Assembly: GCF_000272105.2 (NCBI RefSeq)
Contig: NZ_AJZD02000331.1
Coordinates: forward strand, 1-64,000
Direction: 5' to 3'
From: Vibrio splendidus 12E03
GTDB taxonomy: Bacteria > Pseudomonadota > Gammaproteobacteria > Enterobacterales > Vibrionaceae
DNA length: 64,000 bases
The position numbers were made by a program, and so were the translations under genes. The notes under the pieces are model-generated. The model worked only from the letters and a program-made list of their open reading frames with translations. It did not search any database and had not been told where the DNA came from. Positions 7,599-20,100 of this stretch are shown one piece after another (position 1 is the first letter of the stretch; each line of letters starts with the position of its first letter).

Positions 7599-10500
7599 TT
7601 AGATCTTACCGACTAAGTTAATAAACACACCGGATGCGTCGTAGTCGTCATCATTGGTTAGATCGCTATCAAACGCAGAGAAGTTATAACCAATCCCCAT
7701 TTTGAAGTTCTCGCCAATGTGCTTATTCACCGAAACTAACGCGCCGTGCTCTAACTCATCATTGAGTGTGTCAGTTTTCCAGTGATATTCACCCGTTACA
7801 TCCCACTCTTTCATCACTCGGTAAGAAGCACTAAGCCCGTATAAGTCGATGTCGCTTTTAACCATCTCATTCGCACCAGATGCTCGCTCGAAGGCTTGCT
7901 CTTTATCTTTATGCGCATATTTAGTGCCGATGTCCCAATGTTGGTCGATCGAATAGATCGCTTCAACTTCAATGATCTGGCTGGTTTCGTCTTGATAGTC
8001 CACATCGCGATCCAGTTGATCGAAGTCTGCAATATAGGTGTAGCGGCTCAGTAAGTTGAGTCGATCGTTGTAGACAGGACGATACGCTAGTCCACCTGTC
8101 GCCTCGGTAAACTGCGCCATGGTTTCGCCAGTGGTTTCACTCTCTGTAATTGAGTAGTTGTACTTACCAAACAGCGTGTACTCTTCCGTTAAATGATGCG
8201 TATAACGGTTGGTCGTCACGATTTGTTGCAGCTCACGTTGAGCGATTTCTGGGTCGTCTTCACTCTTGTCCACTCGATATTCGAATTTGTGGCTTAAGGT
8301 GATGTCGTCTAGGTCAATTGACGCATTGAAGCTGATGGACTCACGCTCTGTGGTGATGTTCTCGTCATCTTCAATTTCACCAAGTTGATAACCGATGCCC
8401 ATCTCGACATCTTCCGTCACGTCGTAACCAAAACCATAGGAATCGATACGACCGTGACCATCATTTTCATCAACGAACTGGTTCTCTTGGTAGAAATCGA
8501 CACTGCTGGTGAGGTCTGCACGCTGACCGACAATCACGTTATTTTCGCCTTCGTAGTTATCATCAACGTAGGTCACGTATGTGGAATGGTCATCAGACAC
8601 ATCGTAAGTCACGGTTGCTTCGGCGACTTGCCCGCGGTCGCCATCGGTGTATTCACCACCCAGCGACAGATCTTCCAATACTTGGAATTCCGCACCAATC
8701 GATGCGCTATCATTCTCGTCGTAGTCATCTGATTGAGATACTGTGGTTTGACCTTTGATGTAGACGCTGTTGTCGCTGTCCCACATGTATTCCAAACGCA
8801 CGCCAGCTAAAGTTGCATCGCTGTGCTCATCGTTTTGGTTAAGTTCTTCAGTTTGTTGCCCCGCCGCTGAAACCTTGATGTGCTCGGTGATTTTGACTTG
8901 AGTCTCAACCTCAATGGTTTCGGTATCCGCTTCTAGATTGCCGTCGACATCGCGCTCTTCGTTGGTCGAGAATCGAGAAAGAACCGCCAAACGGTCGGTC
9001 GCTTGCAAGCGAAGCTCGGCACCATAGGCTTCTTGCTCTAGGTCATCGCTGCTGCTCGCGTAACTGTATCCTGCATCTTTGTCTCGATACCAAAGCTTCA
9101 GGTCATTGCCTACTGCACCAAAGATAGTTGGGGCAAGGTCATAAAGGCTGGTCACTGCGGTGATTTGGATGCTGTCACCTTCACGATCTTCTAACGTGTC
9201 GCCAATCGGCGTAAAGGTTAAACCACCATCGATAGAGACAAAGTTAGACTCGGTTTGAGTACCTTCACTGTGGGCAAACTCGGCCTTGATGTAAGTGCCT
9301 TCCGTCGCACGCAAGGTTAAGTCAGTTCCATAAGACTCGTAGTCTTGGTTATCTTTTTCTTGAGTCGCATACGTCACACCCACACCAACGTAATCGTTGA
9401 TCCAACCTTTAGCACGACCACCGTAAGACATCGCATCCAGCGAGTCTGAACCTTGAGGGACATACTCATAATCAACAACCAGATAGTTTTCGTAGTCGTC
9501 TCCGTTTTCAATCACGCTACCGAAGCTGTCGGATAGGATATTGTCGAGCGGCTTGGTCAGAATAATACGGCCTTGATACGGGTCAAAGTCATAGTCAACA
9601 CCCGGCTCAAGCGGGATTTCATTTTGTACTAGGCCAGATTCATCTTTTACTTTTACGTAAACCTTGTCGCTTCCCGGTACAGCTTCACCGTGGCGAAGGA
9701 AATACAGAGAACCACCTGTACCTAAGAACTCATCGTGTGCATATAAGGAGTCAGCTTCTGCGGTAAAACCGACCACGTTCAAGCGGTCTTCACCGTATTG
9801 TGTGGTATCACGAGTACGGTAATCGGCCTTGAAACCATAAAGGCTACGGTTGTAATCGTTGTTCTCGGTACCCGTTAACCCTGTGTTGTAGTTACCCCAC
9901 AAGTATTGTGATTTATCGTATTCCACATTGAGGTAGACCTTACCCTTAGTGTTGACCACTTTTTCGATGTTCGAACTGTCACCATAGTTGCCATAATACA
10001 GTTCATCGTCGTCTTCGAGAATATCAAACACATCCGAGTCGTCCGAGGCGAAAGGATGTTTGAACATGTCTTTGATTTCACTTTCTCGAGTATCGAAGTG
10101 AGTGGTCACGCGAAGCTTGTCACCAAATTTACCCTGACCAAAGTAGGCTAAACGACCTTGGTTATAGATATCATCTTGGTACTGATCATCGACACTCAAT
10201 GCATCACCATTGCCAGAGACATTGTTCTTACCAACATAAAGATCAGCCAAACCCGTTTGTGCGTAGTACGTATCTGGGATACGAACGTAAAGCTTGTAGC
10301 GGCGTTCATCACCGTTATCAAACACAACCTTGGTTGGAAAAATGTAGGAGTCTGTTGGTAAGTACTGCTCTGCGTATAAGTTGCCGTCTTCAACGTCAAA
10401 TTCATCTTCACCGATGATGACTTTATCGACGCCTTTCAAACCGGTACCAATGAACTTGGCTAAGCCTGCATTGGTTGGAATGTTGTGACGCATCAACTTA

Positions 10501-11114
10501 GCTTGGCCGTAGCTTTTGTCTTTACTCTCTTCATCGTCGTTATCATTGCGTTCGATATCGACTTCAGAGTCAGGCTTCACCAAATCCGTCACACCAACCG
10601 TGGTCACGTCCATGTTGCCATCTTTGTCCCACGCCTTTAGGCGGAACATCAACTGCTCACCGACCTCAAACTGATAGTCAACATCGGTTTGACCATCCCA
10701 ATTGATGTCAGAATCGTTTGCCAGTTTATCGCCATCAAGCACAGCGATGGGCTCAGACAAACCAAAGTCACCCACACGGTACACCTCCAATTGGTACTTT
10801 TTGATGTAGTAACCATAGTTGGTGGTGATGGTGAAACCGACGCTGTCACGCAGTGTGCCTTGTTCCACTTCTAACTCATCGCTGACGCTAACATCTAATA
10901 CTGGGTCAAAGCGAGTGATGTCGCGGCTTGCCCAAATCGCGCCTTGTTCAAGGTAAATACGTGAGCTGTCTTGCGCTTGGTTCGGCTTGTTGATTTCAAT
11001 GCCCGTTGTCTCAGAACCAAGTTTTTCAAGCTTACCTGTGTCTTTCGCTACCGCCATCACAGGAATGGCAGTCAACACACACGTCGCTAAACGAGACTTA
11101 CTAAATACTTTCAT
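7599..11114 (-). CDS. Large outer-membrane beta-barrel protein (1,171 aa)
   Basis: Exported protein with a clear signal peptide (MKVFSKSRLATCVLTAIPVM, cleavage near AVA-KD). Residues about 45-285 look like soluble beta domains (GAIWASRDITRFDP, then VDYQFEVGEQLMFRLKAWD). From about residue 300 to the end, alternating beta strands with acidic D/E/N-rich turns and many Tyr residues fit a large transmembrane barrel. The last strand ends FINLVGKI, without the usual terminal Phe. There is no TonB box or plug that I recognise. The gene starts 33 bases after the giant-repeat gene, with GGA 8 bases before the ATG, and is followed by the OmpA lipoprotein. I infer it anchors or exports the giant protein; a general porin is the alternative. 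Confidence 0.75.
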   Translation of the reverse strand: MKVFSKSRLATCVLTAIPVMAVAKDTGKLEKLGSETTGIEINKPNQAQDSSRIYLEQGAIWASRDITRFDPVLDVSVSDELEVEQGTLRDSVGFTITTNYGYYIKKYQLEVYRVGDFGLSEPIAVLDGDKLANDSDINWDGQTDVDYQFEVGEQLMFRLKAWDKDGNMDVTTVGVTDLVKPDSEVDIERNDNDDEESKDKSYGQAKLMRHNIPTNAGLAKFIGTGLKGVDKVIIGEDEFDVEDGNLYAEQYLPTDSYIFPTKVVFDNGDERRYKLYVRIPDTYYAQTGLADLYVGKNNVSGNGDALSVDDQYQDDIYNQGRLAYFGQGKFGDKLRVTTHFDTRESEIKDMFKHPFASDDSDVFDILEDDDELYYGNYGDSSNIEKVVNTKGKVYLNVEYDKSQYLWGNYNTGLTGTENNDYNRSLYGFKADYRTRDTTQYGEDRLNVVGFTAEADSLYAHDEFLGTGGSLYFLRHGEAVPGSDKVYVKVKDESGLVQNEIPLEPGVDYDFDPYQGRIILTKPLDNILSDSFGSVIENGDDYENYLVVDYEYVPQGSDSLDAMSYGGRAKGWINDYVGVGVTYATQEKDNQDYESYGTDLTLRATEGTYIKAEFAHSEGTQTESNFVSIDGGLTFTPIGDTLEDREGDSIQITAVTSLYDLAPTIFGAVGNDLKLWYRDKDAGYSYASSSDDLEQEAYGAELRLQATDRLAVLSRFSTNEERDVDGNLEADTETIEVETQVKITEHIKVSAAGQQTEELNQNDEHSDATLAGVRLEYMWDSDNSVYIKGQTTVSQSDDYDENDSASIGAEFQVLEDLSLGGEYTDGDRGQVAEATVTYDVSDDHSTYVTYVDDNYEGENNVIVGQRADLTSSVDFYQENQFVDENDGHGRIDSYGFGYDVTEDVEMGIGYQLGEIEDDENITTERESISFNASIDLDDITLSHKFEYRVDKSEDDPEIAQRELQQIVTTNRYTHHLTEEYTLFGKYNYSITESETTGETMAQFTEATGGLAYRPVYNDRLNLLSRYTYIADFDQLDRDVDYQDETSQIIEVEAIYSIDQHWDIGTKYAHKDKEQAFERASGANEMVKSDIDLYGLSASYRVMKEWDVTGEYHWKTDTLNDELEHGALVSVNKHIGENFKMGIGYNFSAFDSDLTNDDDYDASGVFINLVGKI

Positions 11115-11147
11115 ACAATTTCCAGATACGGTTCCAATGGCTTACTG

Positions 11148-14100
11148 CTATTCACTTTCTTGATCTTTGCGATGAACGCTAAAGTTGAACTTGGTGAGCT
11201 TGTTCGGGGTAATTCGCAACACTTTCGGATTTTCGCTCACCACTTCCATGGAGGTGGATAACGAATCAGTGTCCAACTTCACAAGGAAGTTCTTACCTTT
11301 CTTATTGAGTACCCATTGGTCGGGCACGTGGTAACGACCGTACTGGTCTGTGTAAATAACGATTCCCTCAACCGTCATCAACTTAACGCCCGGAATACCA
11401 TCTTCATAAATACCTTTGTTCTCGATAACGATTTCCCACAGGTAATCCTCGCCATCGCGATACAGATTTCTGGTTACGTTAAGATTTTCCGCGCTCAGTC
11501 CCTTCTTCTTATCGGATTCATGTTTAAACTGAATCTGACCTTGTGCATCAAACTCGATACGGGAGCCCGCATCGGTCGTGACATAGAAATCAAAGCTCTG
11601 TTGTGTGCGAGTCTTGAATTGAATCACCACTTTGCTGGTTTCTAGCAGTGTTCGATTTACTGAGTGACCCCAAAGGTCGCCAAGATCCAAACCTTGCTCA
11701 AGAGCATTGGTCATTGCGCCATCTTCGACAGCAACGTCTTGTCCATCACGAATGATGTGTGTCGAATCAGCGATGTAGCCTTGTGTTGCTAGGTTCGCAG
11801 TTAACTCAACATCGAACGCGGTTGCGTCTGCTTGGAATCCATCTTTGTTGTGATCTTCAAAGACTTTGCCGATTATCGATGAGGTATCGAACACCTTGTC
11901 CGGTTCTACGGTCACTTTGGCGGTGTCTTCATTGGAAACTATCGCTCCATCCACTTTCGCTACTGCGGTGTTGATGTAATCACCAAACGTTGCTCCTACC
12001 GATACTCGCAATAAGTAACGAATACGCAGCTTCTCGCCCGGATCAAAGTTCAACGATGTGAACATTAACTTGCCCGTGTCTGATGGTTCTTGAGAGATAA
12101 CCTGATCGTCTTCAGTGCCAAACTCACCATCAATGCCGCTCAACACTACTTCTGATGTGTCCACTATGTACTTCAAGCCGCCTGGGTAACGGTCTTCCAC
12201 AGTGACATTCTTAAAGTAGGATTCATTGTTGTTCTCAACGATGATCTCGTACTCAACCGCATCACCGACTTGCGCGGTATCTTGCAGTGCCGATTTAGTC
12301 AGCTCCAATTCCCCAGAGTTATCAGGAATCTTCTTGATGTGAGTGGTTACGCTGTCGTTGGTTTCGGTACCGTCAGATTCGGTCGCCGTGAAGGTATTAG
12401 TAATGTCGTCATCCAAACCTTTACCTAATGTACCCACCACTTCAAATGCATAGGCATTTCGCTTTTGGGACTTCAGGTTAACGGTAGTGTCTAGGTCTTT
12501 ACTCGAAGGGAAGCTATGACGCTGAATAACCGCGCCTGTATCATCGACTTCAACGCCTTCAATCGTCCAGTCAGTGAACACTTTATTACCAACGCTATTT
12601 TGCAGTTCGCTGATCTCATCAGTTAGTCGCACGCTCGCTGCGTTACCTAAACCACTGTTGGTCACGGCTAAGTAATAAGTGACACTGTCGTCGTCTTCGG
12701 TGTATTCAGGTTTGTCTGAACGCTTTTCGACAATCAAATCTGCACCCACTGGCGGTAGATCCAGAGCAGATACTTGGTCTGCTACTGCCTGCATCGAGGT
12801 TTCCGATGCCAACATACCTTTAGATCGAGCACGCATCGTTGGGCTACCCGTTAAATCAAGGTAGTAGCCAAGTACATCAATGTTAGTCAGCATGTCTTCG
12901 TTGACCGTCAACGTGAAGGTGTAATCAATCTTGCCGCCCGGCGCAATGTCGACCAAGGTGAATAAGTCTTTGTCATGATCAAAAGTGCCCGGTTGAGTTT
13001 CAGCCCCTTCCGATGACGCTGTTAGTGTCCAATCATCAAAAGCATTGCTGCGAGAGCCATCAATGTAGTCACCCATTGACTCAGAGAACTGGGTGTAAAG
13101 CGCCACATCTTTCGCAATACCACGGCCAATGTTTTGCACCACTAAATGATACTCAACTTGCTCACCCGGTACGTAATAAGGTGCATCGGTAAACAGCTCG
13201 GCTTGAACCACAGCCGCCACAGTGTGAACTGGAGGACTGATAACATCGCCGCCGTCTACTTGCGCGGTATTAATAATGTGTCCAGTCGCGGTATCAACTA
13301 CGGTGCCTTTTGAGCGGAACACAACTGTGCCGTGCGGGGCGATATCTACGTTGTATTCCGTCGGGCTAACTTGCTCGGTGGTGGTACCTATCGTGGTTGA
13401 ATCGACCACCAAAGAAGTGGAACCAGCCACAAAAGCAGGCCCCGTCGAACCGTCGTAATACGACACCTCAATAGATTCCATGTCATCAACAACACTTAAG
13501 TCACTGATGTAGTTGTTCGAGGTGTTTTCTATGGTGATCAGGAACTCCAACTCACCACCCGGTTCATACTCGCTTTGCACATTAGTTTTCGTCGCAACAA
13601 ACTCAGAGTCTTTCGGCGTCATGACTGCCGTTGAGTCTTGTGGTGTGCCGTTGTAAGTGATGGTTGCCGTGTTACTGATATCGCCAATCGCCGTCGTACG
13701 AATCAACGCCTTAACATTGAATGTCACGGTACTTTGTGGCGCAACATCCATACTCACATCGATGTCTTCACTCAAGTCGAACGTCTTTGGAGTGACAACA
13801 GATCGATCATCCGAGGCGTCAAAGCTCACTTCCCATAGTAGGAATGCCGACTCTTGTTTATCTGCGGTCGTGTCAACTTGAATGTCACTGATGATGTCTT
13901 GAAGTTGAACACCAGATGCAAACGCCTCAGAGCTATTGGTTACTGTGATGTCGTAGTTAATCAGCTTGGTTACTTCATACGATGGCGTATCAACCGTCTT
14001 CTTGACCGAAACCGTTGCCAACACAGGTGTGCTGGTTGCCGAGTCATCTAAGGTTGTGCCATCAAAGGTCGCTGATGCCATATTGGTGATATCGCCAGTC

Positions 14101-17100
14101 GCAAGTGCATTCGTTGTTACTTGAATCGTGAACACAATGCTGTCTTCCGGTGCGATATCGAGTGTCTCGTTGAGATCTTCACCACTGGTTGCATCTGGTA
14201 CGGGCGTTTCACCTGTTGTCGAAATAGCTGATATTTGGATTGAAGCGGGGTCAAAGGCTTGCTTCGTCTCACCACCAGCAATCGTGGTTTCTACCGATTT
14301 CAACGCATCTTCAATCACAACGTCTTCAGCCCAACCTAAACCGTTATTTTTAACGGTCACGGTGTATTGAAGTGTTTCTCCCGGAAGGTACTCCGCTTTA
14401 TCAACGTCTTTTGTGATCTCTATTTGTGCGTCTTCTGGAATGTAGGTTGCGTCTGCGGTGTATTCACCATCATCGCTAGCCACTTTAACAACGTTAGTGA
14501 TCTCACCTTTGGCTTTATCATTCACGGTATTGGTGACAACAAACGAATAGCTATCTCCGGGGTGAATGCTGTAAGTGGCGCTGTAACCTTGAGTGGTATT
14601 GGACACATCCTTGCGAACATTCAGTTTTGGATCGCCACTACCATCAATCTGTTCATCGCTGATGATCCAATTGCCAGTAAGCGCTTGCTCTTGATCCGGG
14701 CTGTTCGCCACTTCTGTCATGATGGTATCGACACGATCCGTCAGGACTTGATCCACAAGGTAACCTTCACCGGTGTTAGCCACGGTAATCTTGTAGGAGA
14801 TAGGTTGACCCGGTTGGTACTTAGCATCAGGCTCAGCAATCGGGGTGGTTTCTTTGGTTAACACCAACTGTCCCGGTTGAGGCGTGATGTAGCCCTCTCT
14901 TAAGCGAGCGATTTTCGAATCGTCCAAGCCATGTCGTAGATATGCAGTATTGGTAAAGCGACCAATTGCGTCATCACGGACCTTGCCTTCAACATGGATT
15001 CGAACAACCGTGTATTTGTCACCGCCACCAGTGCCCGCATCATCACGTCCTGCCATCTTGACTGACTCAGCAGGTAAATCGATGTCTGGGCTGCTTTGCC
15101 CAACGAGCTTGTCTAACTCTGAGAAATCATTCGCGTCAGGATCCGATGGTGCAGAGTTGTACAAGACATCGTAATCGACGCTCCACTCCGTGAGTGCGGT
15201 TTGCATTGAACCATCGACAGTTTCAACTTCGAAGCCACTAATGATGTCGCGGATTGAGAACAGGCCAGAATCCACATCGTCATTGGTAATGTCGATGTAG
15301 TAATTCACCGTTCCACCGGGTACGTACGTAGGTGTATCTGTCCACTTATCGATTAGGATATTTGAGCGACCAGGGTCAAGTGCGATGTCGTTGGTGTCAT
15401 CGCCGTTCACTTGTGCCGTATTGGTAATGGTGCCTGTTGCCGATGTTGAAACCGTGCCTTTGACATCGAACACGATGCGTTCGCCAGGGCGAAGATCGAC
15501 AGTCGCATTCAATGGGACGCTACCGTTGTAGTTACCTTGCACGTCATAAGTTCCAACCGGCTCAACTGCAATCGCTGTTGCCCAATCAGAGAACGCATCA
15601 TCGCCATCTTCGGTTTTAATGGTATGGATGGCATCGATAACACGCACATCATTGGCAATGCTATCGCCTGTATTATCTAACGTAACTTGATATTCAACAT
15701 CACCACGCGGTGCATAAGTACAGCTACTGCCATCGTTTGAAGGCACTGAACAGCCCGCCGATTCACCATCGGTGTAAACCAAGGTTTTGAAGTAGTCGAG
15801 TTCAGCCGCTTGTGGCGGAATCGTTTCTGATGTCGCAGATTCATTTTCTGCCGTCACTCGGTTGGCTTCGATAGTTCCCAAAGCGTCATCACGGATAACA
15901 CCCGTTAAGTTAAACGTCAGTATTTCACCTGCGGCAATATCGGTTTCAATATTCAGGTTACTGTTTGGGTTATAGCTTGGTACATAAGTATCAGCGTTGG
16001 CATCAATGCCATTGCTGACTTCATGGGTGATATCGCCAGAAACAAAAGCGGATTCCGTTTTACCGCCAATCACTTCGACTTGAATGTCTGTGATTGTGTC
16101 TTTGATCTGAATATCATTCGCCCAACCGTTTTCAGGGTTTGTGACTACAAATTCATACTCAACTTCGTCACCCGGAAGATAGGTATCACCATCACTGAAC
16201 GGGTTGCCGTTGATCGACACAACACGTTTTTCAACACTGGTATTATTTTCAAGCGGCATTAAATTCGCTGTTCGAGCACTACCGTCGTACGTCGCTTTAT
16301 TTTGAATGTCACCCAATGCATCTTCACGAATTTGAGCATGAATAGTGAACGTTAGGCTTTCTTGAGGCGCGATAACAATGTCGTTGTCAATATCGATGTT
16401 ATTGCCCGGTACAAAGTCAATCGCGTCGGTAATTGAGCCTGTCGCCGCCGTTTTTTCTAACTGCACTTCCCAACCAGACAAGAATGGTTGCCCGACAGGG
16501 TCAGTGCCAGACGTCGAGGCATCTTCTGCAATACGAGTCTGAATTGCTGAGATGGTATCTTCGAGATGAGAGCCATATTCAATGCCGTTGCCCGTGTTCT
16601 TAATTTGAACGCGGTAATAAACCTCACTCTCACCAGCGGCTTGAGAATACTCAGTCTTTGCCGAAGAGAAGCCTGCGTCATAGAACGCCTTTTTCGAGAA
16701 TGTTATGTCTGGTTCTGACATCGACGTTGGGGGAGAAACAGCAATGAACTGGTTGCCATCATCTTCATCGATATACGCTCGGTTAGTGAATGAACCTACT
16801 GCTTTCGGACTGATTTTGGCTTTGATGACATAACGCACAAACGGTGACGATACTGCACGGCCAAAGTTGTCTGCCGATATATCAAAGTGTGTATCAATCG
16901 GTTGATTGTCTTTGATCGAGTTATCGACATCAGGGTCAGAGATCCCTGAACTGTCCGCAGACGTTTCAATGGTCCAGCTATCAAATGCCGGACCGCGAGT
17001 TCCGTCGTAGTATTGAGTCGTCATCTGGTCGATGTCATCACGAAGGCTAATATCATCAACGTGCGCTGTTGCGATATTTTCGATATAGATTTCATACTCG

Positions 17101-20100
17101 ATGTAGCCTCCGGGCATGTAGCTCGTTGCTCCCGGAATATTGTTCCCATCGGTATCGTAGTAGTCCAGAATATTTTTTTCGTAATCAATTTGACGAACGG
17201 TTTGCGAGATATCGTGAGAGATCGTATCTCCATCGACAGTCAGCACATTGATAATATCGCCATTGGCTTTATCGTTGATGGTTGCAACCACTTGGTATTC
17301 AAGCTTGGCGCCCATCGGAATATCGGCTTCTTCGTTAAGGTTGCTGTCTGTTGATGTATAAACGTTGCCCGCGCCCGCGCCTGCATCGACATACTCAGAA
17401 TCAGTGCCCGTTGCGATAGAGGTAATAGTCCACGTTGAATACGCAGGTCCAGTCGTACCGTCTACGAGATCGACGGTAATATCTTTGAGGTTATCAACAA
17501 TTGGAATGTCGTGAGCATTACCTTTACCGTCATTCTCAATCACCAAGTGATAAGTCACCGTCTGAGCCGGTTCATACACCACTTCATCAGTCGTTTTATC
17601 AAAATCTAAATGGTAATCATCGGGAATCACGACGGTATCTCGGTAATGAATATCACCGACCGCATCCGGTCTTACTGTACCTGTTACTGTGTAAGTCACG
17701 TCTTCGCCAGCATCGATATCAATTGAAGTCACAATGTCAGTATCGTTCGCGACATCACCGTCTTTGGTACCATCGGTCGTACCCGCGTTTGCAGGATCGC
17801 TCTTAGCAACTGCCACCGTAAACTTGTTTGAACCTACCGAATCATCGAAAAATGGATTACCTGAATTGCCATCTTGTAGCTCCACTGATATGTCGTTAAT
17901 CAGTTCGTTAACGTCAACGTTATTTCGATAACCGTGCCCCTCTTGAGAGTTATACTTGATGGTATAAGTCAACTGATCGCCCGGGGAGTAACGATTAATA
18001 TTGGTTGTACGAACTACGCCGCCACTGTTGTGCACTTGATGGTTTTCAGCCACGGCACGTTTGGCATACTCACAATCATCAGTACAACCGGCATTATCGT
18101 CATGAATCAGCACTGCTTCGTTGCGGATTATGCCGCCGTCTCTGTCAGCGACACCGTTAGATACCGCATTGTCTTTGACATGCGCCTTAATACGCACCGT
18201 GACAAAGTCTTTGGCAGGAATTGAAACTGGGAACTCCACATCATCAGTGGTATTCGGGCCGAAACCAGAGCCAGTATCAACAGACCAATAGTCAAACGGG
18301 TTTTGATTAAGAACATCTTCTACTTCACCATCTTTATCATTCGCTAGCGTAGTGGTGATCTCACTCAGACGATCCATAAAGATAAGATCGGTCTCATCAG
18401 TGTCGCTGTTATTGCCAATAACGATGGTATAGGTGAGATCTGCACCCGGCGTGTAACGGACTACATCGGTCGTTTTAGCTAGTGAGACATTGATGTCATA
18501 GGTACTGTGTGAGTTATCTATCTGAGCGGAAGAGCTGTGGTCACGGTCTGTTATAGGATCGTAAACATCAACACGGTTCGATACTTGTTCTTCTTCATAG
18601 TCAGACTTAACAATGCCGCTAACCTCATAATGAACCCACCCTCCGGGAGTGATATCAACGTCGGTATTGATGTCAGTGTCGTTGGCAATGTCACCGTAAC
18701 GAGAACCTGGTTTATCTGTGTTGGTCGAACCTACAATTGTCCAACTATTAAAGAAGTTGAGCGCTGAAATACTATCTTGCACCGTTGCATCATTTGCGTA
18801 GCCGATGCCACGGTTATAGATATAAATATCGAACGTAGCGCGCTCACCTACAACAAAGTCGGTATTTTGAGCGGTCTTAGCGACTACAAGATTCGGTTCG
18901 CTAGGATAGGTACGTACCGTATCCGATAGATTAGTATCTGGTCCCGTCACTGTTGCGGTATTGGTGAATGCTCCCCAAAGAATCTCACTGTCGACACTGC
19001 GATCGAGTGTCCCAACAATGGTATAAGTAATCGTCGCACCGGGCGGAATCTGAGCGGTGGCATCCAGATCATTGTTATCTGAGAACGATCCAGGGTCAGT
19101 CACGGCTTTCACCCACGGGGAGTCTGCCTCTCTTTCTGCACTGATCGTCCACGAAGAGAACACGGGCTTGGTTTCACCCGGCTCGTGAAGTAACTCAGCT
19201 TCTATGGTGCTGATTTCATCTTTGACATTGATGTTAGAGGCGAAACCGTTCCCTGCTGGGTTGGTAATGCTGATCATATAAGTGACAGTATTGGTGGTGT
19301 CGGTATACGCGTTTTGTTCGTTATGACCATCAACACGCTTATCCAATACTAAGTAGTAATCTCGTGGGTATGAGCCTCTATCGGAATAAAGTACGCTGTC
19401 GACCGTCACTTCATTACGGATTTCATCATCAGCAATTGGGTTTACGATCGCCGCAATGCTATAAACAATCTTATCGTGTGGGGCCAACTTAGCCTTCTCA
19501 TCCAAGATAAGTTTATTGCTTTGATTACCTTCAATTTGACCAGTAAAGCCGGGATCACTGTTTGTCGAAATTGAACCGTCAGAGGCATAGGATTTCGCAG
19601 TAATAACCCAGCTCAAATACGCTTTCGTCGGTGTATCGTTAATAGACTGAGTCATGACAGAGACTAAATCATCATAAACCGGTACATCAATCGCGTAGCC
19701 GTCACCGTTATTCTCTACCGTTATGTCGTAGTTCAGGGCACCGCCAGCTGAGTAGTAACGAGAATCCACTTCCTTTTGGACTTTTAATTTCGAGTTTGGC
19801 ATTTGTACACCAGAGCCCGACTCGCCTAAGTTATCCCCTAAGCACAAACCTGCATCGGTACCATCATCAACAATCTGACCCACACTGGTGTCTGCCACTT
19901 TTGCGGTCAGCTTATAATGAACGAAGCCCTCAGGTGCGAGGTCGACTTTCAAATTGATGTCGTTTGTTGTCCAAGTATTGTAATTAAATGAACCATAATT
20001 CGATCCATCACCACTTCTGTCGGCGACTTCAAGCTTCCACTCGGAAAATGCTGAAGCGTTAGAGCCATCCGCTTGCTTTGTCACGATACAAGCAAATTTA

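Noticed and set aside
14367..14861. Open frame of 164 codons on the plus strand inside the giant gene
   Set aside because: It is antisense to the repeat-rich coding strand and has no ribosome site or recognisable family; long antisense frames are a by-product of its repetitive composition. The same applies to other plus-strand frames between 7.6 and 21.6 kb.
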